Shown: one piece after another, positions 16,858 to 26,424 of the stretch
Position numbering within the stretch: position 1 is the first letter of the stretch
Layout: every line of letters starts with the position of its first letter
NCBI GenBank assembly: GCA_963839475.1
Contig: CAWIVH010000015.1
Location: 1 to 64,000, forward strand
DNA from: CAWIVH01 sp963839475
Lineage (GTDB): Bacteria > Acidobacteriota > UBA6911
Length of the DNA stretch: 64,000 bases
Direction: 5' to 3'
The notes under the pieces: generated by a model
What the model saw: the letters and a program-made list of their open reading frames with translations, nothing else
Databases searched by the model: none
Told to the model about the DNA's origin: nothing
Translations under genes and position numbers: made by a program

Positions 16858-17293
16858 AAATCAATCACATACCCTTACGCTCCGAGAACGCCCGGTTCTT
16901 CGCGAATTGTGGTTATCAAGAAAATACTGATGACCCGGCATGATCTTCGTGCTTGATCTCCTGGGATAATCTCCTCGCAATGGTTCGACTCGCGAGTCCA
17001 TTGGATGCACATCAGAAATGGTCGATCAGGCCGCTCGTCGCTCGCAAGGTGTCGCCATAGATCCCATCGCTCGCGCATTTGCGGATATGACACCTGAGAT
17101 AATACAAACAATTTCAAATTCGATGCGATCGATTTGGCATACAATCCCGCATGGACTCGGTTGGAGTTAAGTCCAGCAGCAGTGGACAAGGGCAAGGAAC
17201 CTCCTCTCGGAACCTGGACCCGATCACAAAAGACGGGCTTGGTTTTTCTATTCGCCAAGGTTGTGGAGAAGAATACAGAAAGTGGATCTCTCT
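16858..17293. other. No recognisable gene
   Basis: Leader region of the phosphatase beyond the att-like scar. A minus-strand frame of 127 codons (16875-17258) has no family likeness. Confidence 0.35.
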
Positions 17294-18643
17294 ATGCGGT
17301 TTGCCGCTCATGGTTATGTAAAGTGGAAGCTCAGCGCATTTGGATTCCTTGTGGCTGTCGTGGTGGCCATAACGGTGTGGGCGGTAGGGCCGGTGACCTC
17401 GGAGCACGTCCCGCAACGGGTATTGCTCGGCATAACGGAGGATCCGGCGCACAGCCAAATCGTCACGTGGAGAGCAGCCACACCGGTGGAATCGCCGCAA
17501 GCTCAGATCGCATCCTGGTCGGGGAGCCCCTCGTTCGGGAAGTCGGCTGTAACGGTGAAAGCCCATGCCGAGCAGTTCACGACTGGTTCCGGGTCAAAAG
17601 TTGTACATTACGCAGCCAAGTTTACGAACCTCGAACCCGGCAAGCACTACGGTTATCGCGTGGGGGATGGAACCACATGGAGCGAATGGTTTCATATTCG
17701 CACCGCCAGCGAAAAAGCGGACCCGTTTCGTTTCATTTTCTTGGGCGACGCGCAGTCGGACGTGAAATCGCTATGGTCGCGCACGGTTCGAGAGGCCTTC
17801 AAGACCGCGCCCGACGCCTCACTTGTCCTGCATGCCGGCGACCTAATCAATGATGGTTTCGATGACGGCCTCTGGGGTGAATGGAGTGATGGGATCGGCT
17901 TCATCGGAGCCATGCTGCCGAACCTGCCCGCAGTGGGCAACCACGACATGAATCAGCCCAAAGGAGCACCAGGTCTCCCGAAGGCTGTATATCCGTTATG
18001 GAAGGCCCATTTTGCCTTACCTCAAAATGGCCCGGCTGACGCCCCCCTGCTCGAGGGTGAAGCGTACTGGGTAGACTACCAGGGCGTGCGTTTCATCTGC
18101 ATCGAAGGCAACGCCTATTCGCGCGAGAACTACGATCCCGAAGTCAAAAAATTCGTGCAGAAAAAACAGATCGAATGGGTCGAGAGGCTACTGGCTAAGA
18201 ATCCGAATCGTTGGACCATCATGCTGCACCACGAACCCATGTACGGCGTCGGCAATAATCCCGACAACCCCGAACTGCGCGACGCGTTTCTCGCCCTCTA
18301 CGACAAGTACCACGTCGACCTGGTTCTGCAAGGTCATGACCATGTGTACGCGCGCTCGCATAAACTTGCCGGCGGAAAGATCGTGGGGGCAGGCGATCCA
18401 GGCACCGTCTATGTCGTCTCCGTCAGCGGTCCGAAGATGTATCCGTTTAACCCGAAGTACAAAGTCTTGATGAAGAAAGTTGTTCCCGATACGCAAATGT
18501 TCCAGGTCGCCGAAGTCACCGGCGACCACATCCGGTTGGATTCATATTCGACAGGCGGCGAACGCGTGGATGGATTCGAACTCAAAAAGAACAGGGACGG
18601 CCAATCGACGCTCGTTGAACTGACCGAGCCTGCCAGGCAATAA
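17294..18643 (+). CDS. Purple-acid-phosphatase-like metallophosphoesterase
   Basis: A 449-residue exported enzyme. A signal/anchor (LSAFGFLVAVVVAITVWAV) is followed by a fibronectin-like purple-acid-phosphatase N-domain (PQRVLLGITEDP ... YRVGDGTTWSEW) and then a calcineurin-like dinuclear metal domain. Metal motifs are present in order: LGDAQ, LHAGDLINDG, AVGNHD, MLHHEPMYG and QGHDHVYAR. It should hydrolyse phosphomonoesters or diesters in the periplasm or outside the cell. Start 17294 was chosen because the signal peptide begins there; the frame is open 33 bases further. It is convergent with the ceramidase-like gene (11 bp between stops). A second, unrelated-architecture metallophosphoesterase is at 57707. 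Confidence 0.88.
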   Translation: MRFAAHGYVKWKLSAFGFLVAVVVAITVWAVGPVTSEHVPQRVLLGITEDPAHSQIVTWRAATPVESPQAQIASWSGSPSFGKSAVTVKAHAEQFTTGSGSKVVHYAAKFTNLEPGKHYGYRVGDGTTWSEWFHIRTASEKADPFRFIFLGDAQSDVKSLWSRTVREAFKTAPDASLVLHAGDLINDGFDDGLWGEWSDGIGFIGAMLPNLPAVGNHDMNQPKGAPGLPKAVYPLWKAHFALPQNGPADAPLLEGEAYWVDYQGVRFICIEGNAYSRENYDPEVKKFVQKKQIEWVERLLAKNPNRWTIMLHHEPMYGVGNNPDNPELRDAFLALYDKYHVDLVLQGHDHVYARSHKLAGGKIVGAGDPGTVYVVSVSGPKMYPFNPKYKVLMKKVVPDTQMFQVAEVTGDHIRLDSYSTGGERVDGFELKKNRDGQSTLVELTEPARQ

Positions 18644-18654
18644 TCTTCCGCATC

Positions 18655-19962
18655 CTAAAATCCGTAGATCAGTTTTAGCGATGCTTTCACCACCAGATCG
18701 GCCGCCTCAGGACCAACATTGCTGCTGAATACTTCATATCCTCCCTCGTTGTACTGATACACCGGAGGGATATAGCCTATCTTGTCGTTGCACTCTGTTA
18801 TTACAAAGGTGTTTTTATATCTTGACGCAGCCTTGATGGCCATTCCCAGCTCGGTACCGAAGCCGGCTGGTATAGCAACGAGTACTGCGTTGCCCACCCG
18901 GGCCGCGGAGATGGTAATGGGAACCTTGAGGGCGGGATCTTTGCCGATTTCGAGGCTCTGCGGCTTTTTCCCCGGCAGTTCAATGGTCACAGCTGCCGTC
19001 CTGATTTCCCCTCCTGGAGAGGCTTCCCTGATCCCTCGAAACACGTGTACCACCTCTTCACCCAGGAGCGTCCCGAGGAGAACGGTTTCCGGTATCCACC
19101 CGGGTTCCGTATTGAAATCGGGGGTCATCGCGTACCAGGGATTGATGTCGCCGGCCGCTCCCACGAATACGGGGGCAATTGTAGTCGAACCCAGGATTTT
19201 TTCCACGAATTGCTGAGCGATACCCAGCACGTCCCCGCTTATCTGCATGTTTTTTGCGCCCATGGAGGTGTTGTGGGTTGCATAGTCAAAAACGGCGGCA
19301 ATAGGTGTGCCGTCAGGCTTCGTCACCTTCAGTACCAGGACTTCCTTGTCCGCCGGGCCATAAGGATTCCGGGCGAGGGAAGCCCCTCCCAAACGGCTCG
19401 ACCCGTCCGCCTTTAATACGCGCCGCGAGGCTCCAATCGGCGAGGATCCTGCCCCGACGGCTGTGTACGCCGGGGTCATGCCGCTCACAGCTTCTCGAAT
19501 GACTTTCAGCAACTTGGGTTTGAGAGATTCGGTGTAGGAAATGTTGTTCGGGTGCGCACGCCCCTTGTTCAAGCTGGGAGAAGGGCCGCTGTGAGTGTGG
19601 GTACAGGCAAGCAAAAGTTCCTCAGGCTTCAACCCAAATTCTTTCAAAATGGCGGTTTGCAGGAATTCGTAAGCATCGCCTAATCCCACCAGGTCGAGTG
19701 ATACCATGACCATGCGGTTTTCTCCGCTTTGGAATGCAATTACCCGCGCAAAGATGCGATCGTGCACTCCCTCCGATAATCCCTTCCGCGCTCCGTACCC
19801 GCCCATTTCAACGGGGAGGTCGGGGGTAATATCAATCCGTGCAACGCCGGCGCGAAGAATCTGTACGTCTGCTTCCGCATGAATTCTCGACCAGCCCGCA
19901 AAAAACAGTATTGACAGAACAAACATCAGAGCCACTCTGAAGCAACGAGAATGCATGGTCAT
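18655..19962 (-). CDS. Ceramidase-fold secreted protein, paralog 1 (Ser replaced by Asn)
   Basis: A 435-residue protein of the neutral/alkaline non-lysosomal ceramidase N-domain family, with signal peptide. Zn-site motifs are kept: ACTHTHSGP and DYATHNTSMG. The amidase motif of neutral ceramidases, GDxSPN with nucleophilic Ser, reads GDINP here (in VGAAGDINPWYA), so the nucleophile is Asn. The C-terminal Ig-like domain of full neutral ceramidases (650 residues or more) is absent. Known family role: hydrolysis of N-acyl bonds in ceramide. Inference: a zinc-dependent amidase or esterase with a different mechanism. ATG 19962 is preceded by AGGAGAGG. It is the last gene of the acyl-CoA block, 61 bp after the hydratase/dehydrogenase. 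Confidence 0.82.
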   Translation of the reverse strand: MTMHSRCFRVALMFVLSILFFAGWSRIHAEADVQILRAGVARIDITPDLPVEMGGYGARKGLSEGVHDRIFARVIAFQSGENRMVMVSLDLVGLGDAYEFLQTAILKEFGLKPEELLLACTHTHSGPSPSLNKGRAHPNNISYTESLKPKLLKVIREAVSGMTPAYTAVGAGSSPIGASRRVLKADGSSRLGGASLARNPYGPADKEVLVLKVTKPDGTPIAAVFDYATHNTSMGAKNMQISGDVLGIAQQFVEKILGSTTIAPVFVGAAGDINPWYAMTPDFNTEPGWIPETVLLGTLLGEEVVHVFRGIREASPGGEIRTAAVTIELPGKKPQSLEIGKDPALKVPITISAARVGNAVLVAIPAGFGTELGMAIKAASRYKNTFVITECNDKIGYIPPVYQYNEGGYEVFSSNVGPEAADLVVKASLKLIYGF

Positions 19963-20023
19963 ATTTAAGCCTCTCCTCGGCATTTTTTCGTACATCCTGG
20001 GCGCTCTTCGAGGGCTCCGCGAT

Positions 20024-22114
20024 TCAATTAAAGGTTTTGCCTTCGGAAGCCAGCTTTTCAAGAAGCGCCGCCGGCTTCCAGAATTTCGAATCGGCGTTGG
20101 GCACTGAAGCAAACTGCTTCATCGCGCGCACAATTTGGAGCAAGCCGACCGTGTCGGCATAAAACATCGGACCGCCACGGTAACGTGGAAAACCGTACCC
20201 GGTGATATAGACGACGTCGATATCCGAAGCGCGCGCTGCAATACCCTCCTCGAGGATGCGCGCCCCTTCGTTCACCAGGGCGAGGACGCAACGCTGCACG
20301 ATTTCCTCTTCCGAGATATTGCGTGGTGTGATGCCGATCTCCGCGCGGTAATCCGCAATCATTCTGTCTACTGCGGGATCGGGGATCGGGTCGCGCCGGC
20401 CTGGTTCGTACCGATACCAGCCGGCGCCGGCCTTCTGCCCATACCGTCCGGCTTCGCACAATCGATCGGCAATGCCCGAGAATTTTAGTTCCGGCTGCTC
20501 GATATAGAGACGCTTGCGGATCGCCCAGCCGATGTCATTGCCCGCCAGGTCCCCCGTTCGGAACGGCCCCATCGCCATGCCCCAGGCTTCGAGCGCCTGA
20601 TCCACCTGCCGGGGCGAGGCGCCCTCGTCGAGCAGAAACTGGGCCTGGCGTACATAATGTCTGAGCATCCGGTTTCCGATGAATCCATCGCACACACGCG
20701 AAACCACCGCGGTTTTCATGATCTTTTTTGCTACGTGCATGACAGTGGCCAGCACATCCGTGGCGGTTTGGCTGCCGCGCACCACCTCGAGCAGCTTCAT
20801 GACGTTCGCCGGACTGAAAAAGTGCAGGCCTACCACATCCTGCGGCCGGCGGGTAAAAGCGGCGATTTTATCGATATCCAGAGTCGAGGTGTTCGTTGCA
20901 AGAATCGCCCCTTGCGGGAGGTGATCATCCAGCATCTGGAAAACCTGTTTCTTGACTTCCATCTCCTCGAACACCGCCTCGATCACAAGATCGGCGCCTG
21001 CAAGGTCATCGTAGGACAGAGTCGGGGTCAGCAGCCCCATGCACCGATCGAGCTTTTCCCGCGTGATCTTGCCTTTTCGCAGCGAGTTTTCGTAGTTGCC
21101 GCGGATGGTGGCGACGCCTTTATCCAAGATTTCCTGTTTCAGCTCCAGAAGCGCAACTGGAATTCCCGCGTTGAGGAAATTCATCGCAATTCCGCCGCCC
21201 ATAGTGCCGGCGCCAATCACGCCAACCCTCTCGATTTTGCGGACAGGGGTATCCACTGACACGTCCGGGATCTTGACGGCTGCTCTCTCGCTGAAAAATG
21301 CATGCCGCTGAGCGCGCGACTCGGGCGATTGCAGTAGCTGGACAAAAAACGCTCTTTCGATGGCCAGTCCCTCTTCAAAAGGCTTTGAAACAGCCGCGGC
21401 CACAGCATCCACGCATTTGAGCGGAGCTGGAAAATTCCTTGAAGTACTGGCGATCTTATCGCGGGCTTGGCGGAAAAACTCCTCCGCGCCCGGAAAGTCG
21501 ATCTGGATGCTGCTCACCCGCCTGGCCGGGCGCCTCTCTTCGATCAGCTTTTGCGCGAATGCGATCGCAGCCGCAAGGAGATCACCCGCGATAACATCGT
21601 CGAACAGGGCCGTGCCTTTAAAGCGCTCTGCCGATGAGGCCGCGCCGGTGACAATCATGTCGAGCGCGGCCTCCACACCGATCGCCCTCGGCAAGCGCTG
21701 GGTGCCGCCTGCGCCCGGCAACAGGCCGAGCTTGACCTCCGGGAGGGCAATCTGGGCGGTGGGGGTTGCCAAGCGAAAATGACAGCCGAGTGCCAACTCC
21801 AGCCCGCCACCCATGCATGTACCAGAAATGGCGGCAATGGTAGGCTTGGCGCTTTCTTCGAACCGGCGGATTACGGTCCGCAGAATGGGTTCGGTGAGAG
21901 CCCGGGGGGTGTTGAATTCCCGAATATCCGCACCCCCCGAGAAATCCTTGCCCGCGCCCGTTAAAACAATGGCCTGGACCTTGGAATCCTCAAGGGCCCG
22001 ATCGAGGCCGGCAACCAAACCGGCGCGCACGTCGCAGCTGAAGCTGTTTACAGGAGGGTTGTGAATGGTTATGACCGCAACCCCGCCGTGGACTTCATAG
22101 ATCACCTGATTCAC
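20024..22114 (-). CDS. Fused enoyl-CoA hydratase / 3-hydroxyacyl-CoA dehydrogenase
   Basis: A 696-residue FadB/FadJ-type enzyme for two steps of beta-oxidation. The N-terminal crotonase domain (1-190) has the oxyanion segment FSGGADIREF and both catalytic Glu residues (Glu106 in GGGLELALG, Glu126 in LPEVKLGLLPG). The dehydrogenase part begins with the NAD loop VGVIGAGTMGGGIA near 300, then HFFSPANVMKLLEVV and C-terminal helical domains with NEGARILEEGIA. It acts in the cytosol on trans-2-enoyl-CoA to give 3-oxoacyl-CoA, the substrate of the thiolase at 25092. Start: GTG 22114, five bases after GAGGGG; a longer frame reaches 22159 but lacks a site. It lies 84 bp downstream of the CoA-transferase gene. 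Confidence 0.93.
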   Translation of the reverse strand: MNQVIYEVHGGVAVITIHNPPVNSFSCDVRAGLVAGLDRALEDSKVQAIVLTGAGKDFSGGADIREFNTPRALTEPILRTVIRRFEESAKPTIAAISGTCMGGGLELALGCHFRLATPTAQIALPEVKLGLLPGAGGTQRLPRAIGVEAALDMIVTGAASSAERFKGTALFDDVIAGDLLAAAIAFAQKLIEERRPARRVSSIQIDFPGAEEFFRQARDKIASTSRNFPAPLKCVDAVAAAVSKPFEEGLAIERAFFVQLLQSPESRAQRHAFFSERAAVKIPDVSVDTPVRKIERVGVIGAGTMGGGIAMNFLNAGIPVALLELKQEILDKGVATIRGNYENSLRKGKITREKLDRCMGLLTPTLSYDDLAGADLVIEAVFEEMEVKKQVFQMLDDHLPQGAILATNTSTLDIDKIAAFTRRPQDVVGLHFFSPANVMKLLEVVRGSQTATDVLATVMHVAKKIMKTAVVSRVCDGFIGNRMLRHYVRQAQFLLDEGASPRQVDQALEAWGMAMGPFRTGDLAGNDIGWAIRKRLYIEQPELKFSGIADRLCEAGRYGQKAGAGWYRYEPGRRDPIPDPAVDRMIADYRAEIGITPRNISEEEIVQRCVLALVNEGARILEEGIAARASDIDVVYITGYGFPRYRGGPMFYADTVGLLQIVRAMKQFASVPNADSKFWKPAALLEKLASEGKTFN

Positions 22115-22198
22115 AAGATCCCCCTCTGAGCAGTCGATCGCAGGTGGATACACCCGCAATCCAAGTTCAATGTCGTGCGGGACCTCCCCGGCAATCGA

Positions 22199-23467
22199 TC
22201 ACCGGGCCGTTGCCTGCTTCATCTCGTAAATAATGCCGGCATCCAGCAGCTCTTTTGTTTTCGTCGCGTCGAGTCCCAAGAGTTCCGCCAACACCGAGCG
22301 CGAGTGTTCTCCCAGGAGCGGCGCGCCGGTCGTCGGCCGGCCCGGTGTCATCGAAAACTTGACCGGCACACCCGTGACCCGATGAGGTCCTGCAGCCAGG
22401 TGCTCGATCGTGGGAAACATTTCGCGAAAAGCCGCCTGCGGATGCTCTACAACCTCCGCCAGCGTATGGACTGGCGAGCAGGGAATCCCGGCGGACCGGA
22501 GCCTCTCCATCCATTCGGAGGCCGTTGCCTGTTGGAAGATGTCCGTAAGAATCCCTTCCAGCTTCTCGCGGTTCCGCGCCCGCAGCGCATTGGTGGCAAA
22601 GTCGGGATGGGATTCGAGATCCTGACGGCCCATGATCCGGCAGAAGATCGACCACAATTTTTCGCTGCCGACCGCCATGGCAAAACCACGGTCCTGCGCA
22701 TTGAATACACGGTACGGAGCCACGGTGGAAAAAGCAGTACCGAGAGGCTGCGGCACTTGTCCTGATCCCAGGTAAGCCATGAAATTAGAGCTCATCGCCG
22801 AAATCAGTCCATCGAACATGGAAACATCGACCCACTGACCCTGGCCCGTTTGATCCCGTGCACGCAATGCCAGCAGAATGCCGATGGTCGCAAAGAGTCC
22901 GGCGGTTATGTCCGCCACCGAGTACCCGCTCCGAACCCGCTCGCCCGATTCCGTACCGGTCACACTCACCAGTCCGCTGGAGCATTGAACAATAAGGTCC
23001 ATGGCCGCCTCGTCGCGGGAAGGGCCTCCCTGACCATACCCCGAGATCGAGCAGTAGACCAGGCTGGGATTGCGCGAGTGGACAGCCTCGTATCCGAGGC
23101 CGAGACGAGTCATGGCACCCGGGCGAAAATTCTCAATCAGCACATCCATCTGATCAACCAGACGCAGGCAGAGGTCGACCCCCTCGGGCTTCTTGAGATC
23201 CATCGAAATGCCGTACTTTCCGCGGTTGAGCCCGAGGAAGAAGGCGGCCTGCCCGCCAACGAAAGGTGGACCCCACCCCCGCCCGATGTCCCCGCCTTCA
23301 GGCGGTTCCAACTTGTAGACGGTAGCACCAAAGTCCGCCAGCATCAGAGTGCAATAGGGGCCAGCCAGTGCATGAGAGAAGTCCAGGACACGGAGTCCTG
23401 CTAATGCTGACCTCGACAAAGCCTGTCGACCGGCGGTTTGCTCCTCCGATAAGGATCCTTGTGACAT
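22199..23467 (-). CDS. Class III CoA-transferase (CaiB/BaiF)
   Basis: A 422-residue cytosolic enzyme that moves CoA between carboxylic acids. Family signatures are LRVLDFSHALAGPYCTLMLADFGA, KLEPPEGGD, LNRGKYGISMDLK, ENFRPGAM and the catalytic Asp in DEAAMDLIVQ. In this context it probably activates a carboxylate imported by the neighbouring MFS transporter to its CoA thioester before beta-oxidation by the downstream enzyme. Start: ATG 23467 after AAGGTG; a TTG 57 bases upstream is open but lies in AT-rich leader. The AT-rich 23468-23763 region before it, including a run around 23490-23600, is a likely promoter. Confidence 0.9.
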   Translation of the reverse strand: MSQGSLSEEQTAGRQALSRSALAGLRVLDFSHALAGPYCTLMLADFGATVYKLEPPEGGDIGRGWGPPFVGGQAAFFLGLNRGKYGISMDLKKPEGVDLCLRLVDQMDVLIENFRPGAMTRLGLGYEAVHSRNPSLVYCSISGYGQGGPSRDEAAMDLIVQCSSGLVSVTGTESGERVRSGYSVADITAGLFATIGILLALRARDQTGQGQWVDVSMFDGLISAMSSNFMAYLGSGQVPQPLGTAFSTVAPYRVFNAQDRGFAMAVGSEKLWSIFCRIMGRQDLESHPDFATNALRARNREKLEGILTDIFQQATASEWMERLRSAGIPCSPVHTLAEVVEHPQAAFREMFPTIEHLAAGPHRVTGVPVKFSMTPGRPTTGAPLLGEHSRSVLAELLGLDATKTKELLDAGIIYEMKQATAR

Positions 23468-23763
23468 TGCCTGCACCTTTTTATCGAAGAGCGGATAATA
23501 ATTAATCAATCTACTAAATGTCAATAATAACGCAATTTGAGAGAAGCTTTGTTTGAAATCTAATGTATATTAAATTGAGAATTGCCCCATGTTGGATGAT
23601 TAATTTTTTCCGCAGAATATATCTAGAAGCGTTTCTTGGTTTCGGATACAATTGCCGGATTTGTTTGCAGCGGATGGACTCCTCTAACTCCAGGTCGCAA
23701 CTTTCGGGCTTTCACAGGTTAAGAAGTCTGCCCGAGCACTTCGGCCACCCCGAATGCTCATTC

Positions 23764-25078
23764 TCACTTTACATCCGTCACCCGGCGCACCAGGCATAAG
23801 TAAGAAGCAATTCCGACCACCATCCAAAGGCCGATGGCTATCAGGGGGGCATCGAATTTTCCTGTGTATTGAACCATGACGCCTGTGAGCCAGGGAGCGG
23901 CAATGCCCGCCAAATTGGCTGCCATGTTTTGAATGCCGGCTATCCTGCCGATGGCCGAACCGGGCATAAGCGTCTGGGTCAGGCCCCAGTAATTCGCGGT
24001 AGTCAGGCCAAGTCCGCTAAGGGAAAAGACGGCGAGAAAGAGCGCCAGAGCCCGAGAATCCGAAAAGGCCGCCAAGGCCGCGCTTGATGCGATCAGGAAG
24101 CCGGCGATGGTGAACGCCTTTCGGACAGCCACAGCATCCAACCCACGGGCAATCAGGTAATCTGCCGCGAATCCGGCAAGCATGGCAATCGTCGCCATTC
24201 CACCGAACGACAGAAAGGTAAACCAGCCGGAACCGGCCAGGGAGAGCCCGTGCCGGTCTTTGAAATAAATGGGCAGCCAGGTCATGCAAAAGTACACAAA
24301 ATAGTTATAGCAGAATGTCCCCAGCAGCGTTCCCCAGATGATGCGTGTGGACAGGATGGTCTTCCAGGAAGCTGCACCACCCGCCGCCGCGTCATTCGGG
24401 CTTACCGATTTTGCTGCGGCTCCTGTATGGAGCATTCCCGCGCATGACTACGAACCAGGGCAACAACCAGATCAAGCCACCCAGCCCGGTCGCGACAAAC
24501 ATCGGTTTCCATCCGTAGGCACCAACCAGGCTGGCCGCAATTGGTGCTCCGATCGCAGGACCCCATTTTGTGCCTGAAAGAAAGATCCCGATCGCCAAGC
24601 CCCTGAGCTTTTCCGGGAAATTCCTCCGGATGTAGCACATCGCACCCGGAGTGACGACCGCTTCCCCGAATCCCAACAGCACTCGCGTTACGATCAGGGC
24701 ACTGAAGGATGCAGCAAGGGCGGTCGAAGCCGAAACCGTGCTCCAAAGCAGCAAGCCCAGGGCGAAGGTCCATTTAACCCCGTAACGATCGACGATCCAG
24801 CCCGCCGGGATCTGCAGGAAGGTGTAAACCCAAAAGAACGAGGAGAGCAGGACGCCGGAAGACGCCGGGGAAAGCGGCAGGCTCTTTCGAATTTCGGGCA
24901 GCGCAGTGGCCAGATTGATGCGATCGACATACGAGATCACGGCCGCCAGTGCCAACAATACCACTACCACCCAGCGCGTCCCCGGAACAGATGAAGACTC
25001 GGATGGCCCTGATATCCGCTCCAGATCGGGACGGTGCGTTGTCTTTCGGAATCGGTTGTGTTCCAAAGTGGGATTCAA
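23764..25078 (-). pseudogene. MFS (ACS-type) organic-anion transporter, one frameshift
   Basis: Two overlapping frames together make one 12-helix major facilitator. The first half (from about 25078) has SYVDRINLATALPEIRK, YGVKWTFALGLLLW and the loop 4-5 region GFGEAVVTPGAM, typical of anion:cation symporters for hexuronate, glucarate or phthalate. The second half (23764-24435) supplies helices 7-12, ending LCLVRRVTDVK. They are joined by a one-base shift in the central loop near 24425-24435. This could be a genuine null mutation or a base-calling error, since everything else is conserved. The start is uncertain; TTG 25078 follows the thiolase stop by 13 bases. Expected role: import of a carboxylate feeding the CoA-transferase. 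Confidence 0.75.
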
Positions 25079-25091
25079 TTCCGGTGGCCTG

Positions 25092-26285
25092 CTAGATCCG
25101 TTCGATGACCATGGCGATTCCCTGGCCCACCCCGATGCACATGGTTGCGATGCCCAGCCTCGATTTCGCTTCATCTCCCAGCGCGCAGACCAGCGTGGTC
25201 AGGATTCTCGCTCCTGAACAGCCCAGGGGATGCCCCAACGCGATGGCGCCGCCGCGCGTGTTGACTCTGGAGTCTTCCTGATCGATACCGAGGCCCTTGA
25301 GCACCGCCAGCGACTGCGCCGCGAAAGCCTCGTTCAACTCGATGAGGTCGATGTCGGCAAGCGCAAGCTTAGCCCTGTTCAATGCTTTGAGTGTAGCCGG
25401 AACTGGGCCGATCCCCATGGTGCGAGGGGGAACTCCGGCAACTCCGACTGAGAGAATGCGGGCCATGGGTTTAAGGCCGTGCGTACGCGCATAGGAATCC
25501 GAAGCGATGAGCAGAGCAGCCGCACCGTCATTCAGCGTACTGGAGTTCCCGGCTGTAACCGTCCCTCCTTCCTTGAACGCGGGCTTCAGCGAAGACAGCT
25601 TATCGAGAGACGTCTCACGACGCGGGCCTTCATCCACGCTGAAGAGATCGCTTTTCCTCGGCACCGGGACGATCTCATTCCGAAACAGTCCACCGTCGAT
25701 CGCCGCGAGTGCCTTGCGGTGGCTTTCGAGGGCGAAGACATCCTGGGATTTCCGATCGATACCATATTCGAGCGCGAGGTTCTCTGCGGTCTGTCCCATC
25801 GGATCCGTATTACCCATCTCCGTCTGCCGCGGATGGACAAACCGCCAGCCCAGTGCAGAGTCGTAAATGGTTACATTGCCCCGCGGGAATCCGGCATCGG
25901 GTTTGGGCATGACCCATGGCGCCCGCGTCATCGATTCCAGGCCGCCAGCCACATAGACATGGCCTTCTTCCGAACGGATGGCACGTGCAGCACAGGCCAC
26001 AGCCTCCATCCCCGAACCACAGAGCCGGTTGACAGTACAACCGGGCACCGACACGGGAAATCCCGCCAGCAAAAGGCTCATCCGCGCAACATTCCTGTTG
26101 TCCTCGCCCGCCTGGTTGGCGCAACCCATGTAGACGTCCTCAACCTCCGAAGCAGGCACTCCGCTTTTCTCCAGGACGCTTTTCAATACGATCGCCCCGA
26201 GGTCGTCGGGGCGGATCCCCGCCAATGCTCCTCCGAGCCTTCCTATAGGGGTCCGAACTGCAGCAACGATCCAAGCTTCCCTCAC
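25092..26285 (-). CDS. Acetyl-CoA C-acyltransferase (thiolase)
   Basis: A 397-residue degradative thiolase that cleaves 3-oxoacyl-CoA with CoA to acetyl-CoA (or succinyl-CoA in PcaF-type enzymes) and a shorter acyl-CoA. Catalytic residues are visible: Cys89 in NRLCGSGMEAV, His352 in GGAIALGHPLG and Cys383 in CIGVGQG. NEAFAAQSLAVL is the usual signature. The start is GTG 26285 after GAGGAGG. Length and motifs are normal. With the hydratase/dehydrogenase (20024) it completes the beta-oxidation spiral, lacking only an acyl-CoA dehydrogenase. It heads the block thiolase, transporter, CoA-transferase, hydratase-dehydrogenase on the minus strand. Confidence 0.93.
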   Translation of the reverse strand: MREAWIVAAVRTPIGRLGGALAGIRPDDLGAIVLKSVLEKSGVPASEVEDVYMGCANQAGEDNRNVARMSLLLAGFPVSVPGCTVNRLCGSGMEAVACAARAIRSEEGHVYVAGGLESMTRAPWVMPKPDAGFPRGNVTIYDSALGWRFVHPRQTEMGNTDPMGQTAENLALEYGIDRKSQDVFALESHRKALAAIDGGLFRNEIVPVPRKSDLFSVDEGPRRETSLDKLSSLKPAFKEGGTVTAGNSSTLNDGAAALLIASDSYARTHGLKPMARILSVGVAGVPPRTMGIGPVPATLKALNRAKLALADIDLIELNEAFAAQSLAVLKGLGIDQEDSRVNTRGGAIALGHPLGCSGARILTTLVCALGDEAKSRLGIATMCIGVGQGIAMVIERI

Positions 26286-26424
26286 AGAACCTCCTCATCG
26301 AAATCATTTCGACATGATTGTCTCGAAACCATCCTCATGGGCAAGTGGTCCCACTTACTCCCGAGAGGAGAGGCTCGATCAGCCCGGGATCGAGAAAAAG
26401 CATCTGCCTCACTTGCAGGTGTGC

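Noticed and set aside
24392..24435. Programmed frameshift in the MFS gene
   Set aside because: No slippery heptamer plus structure is evident; a mutation or sequence error is simpler.
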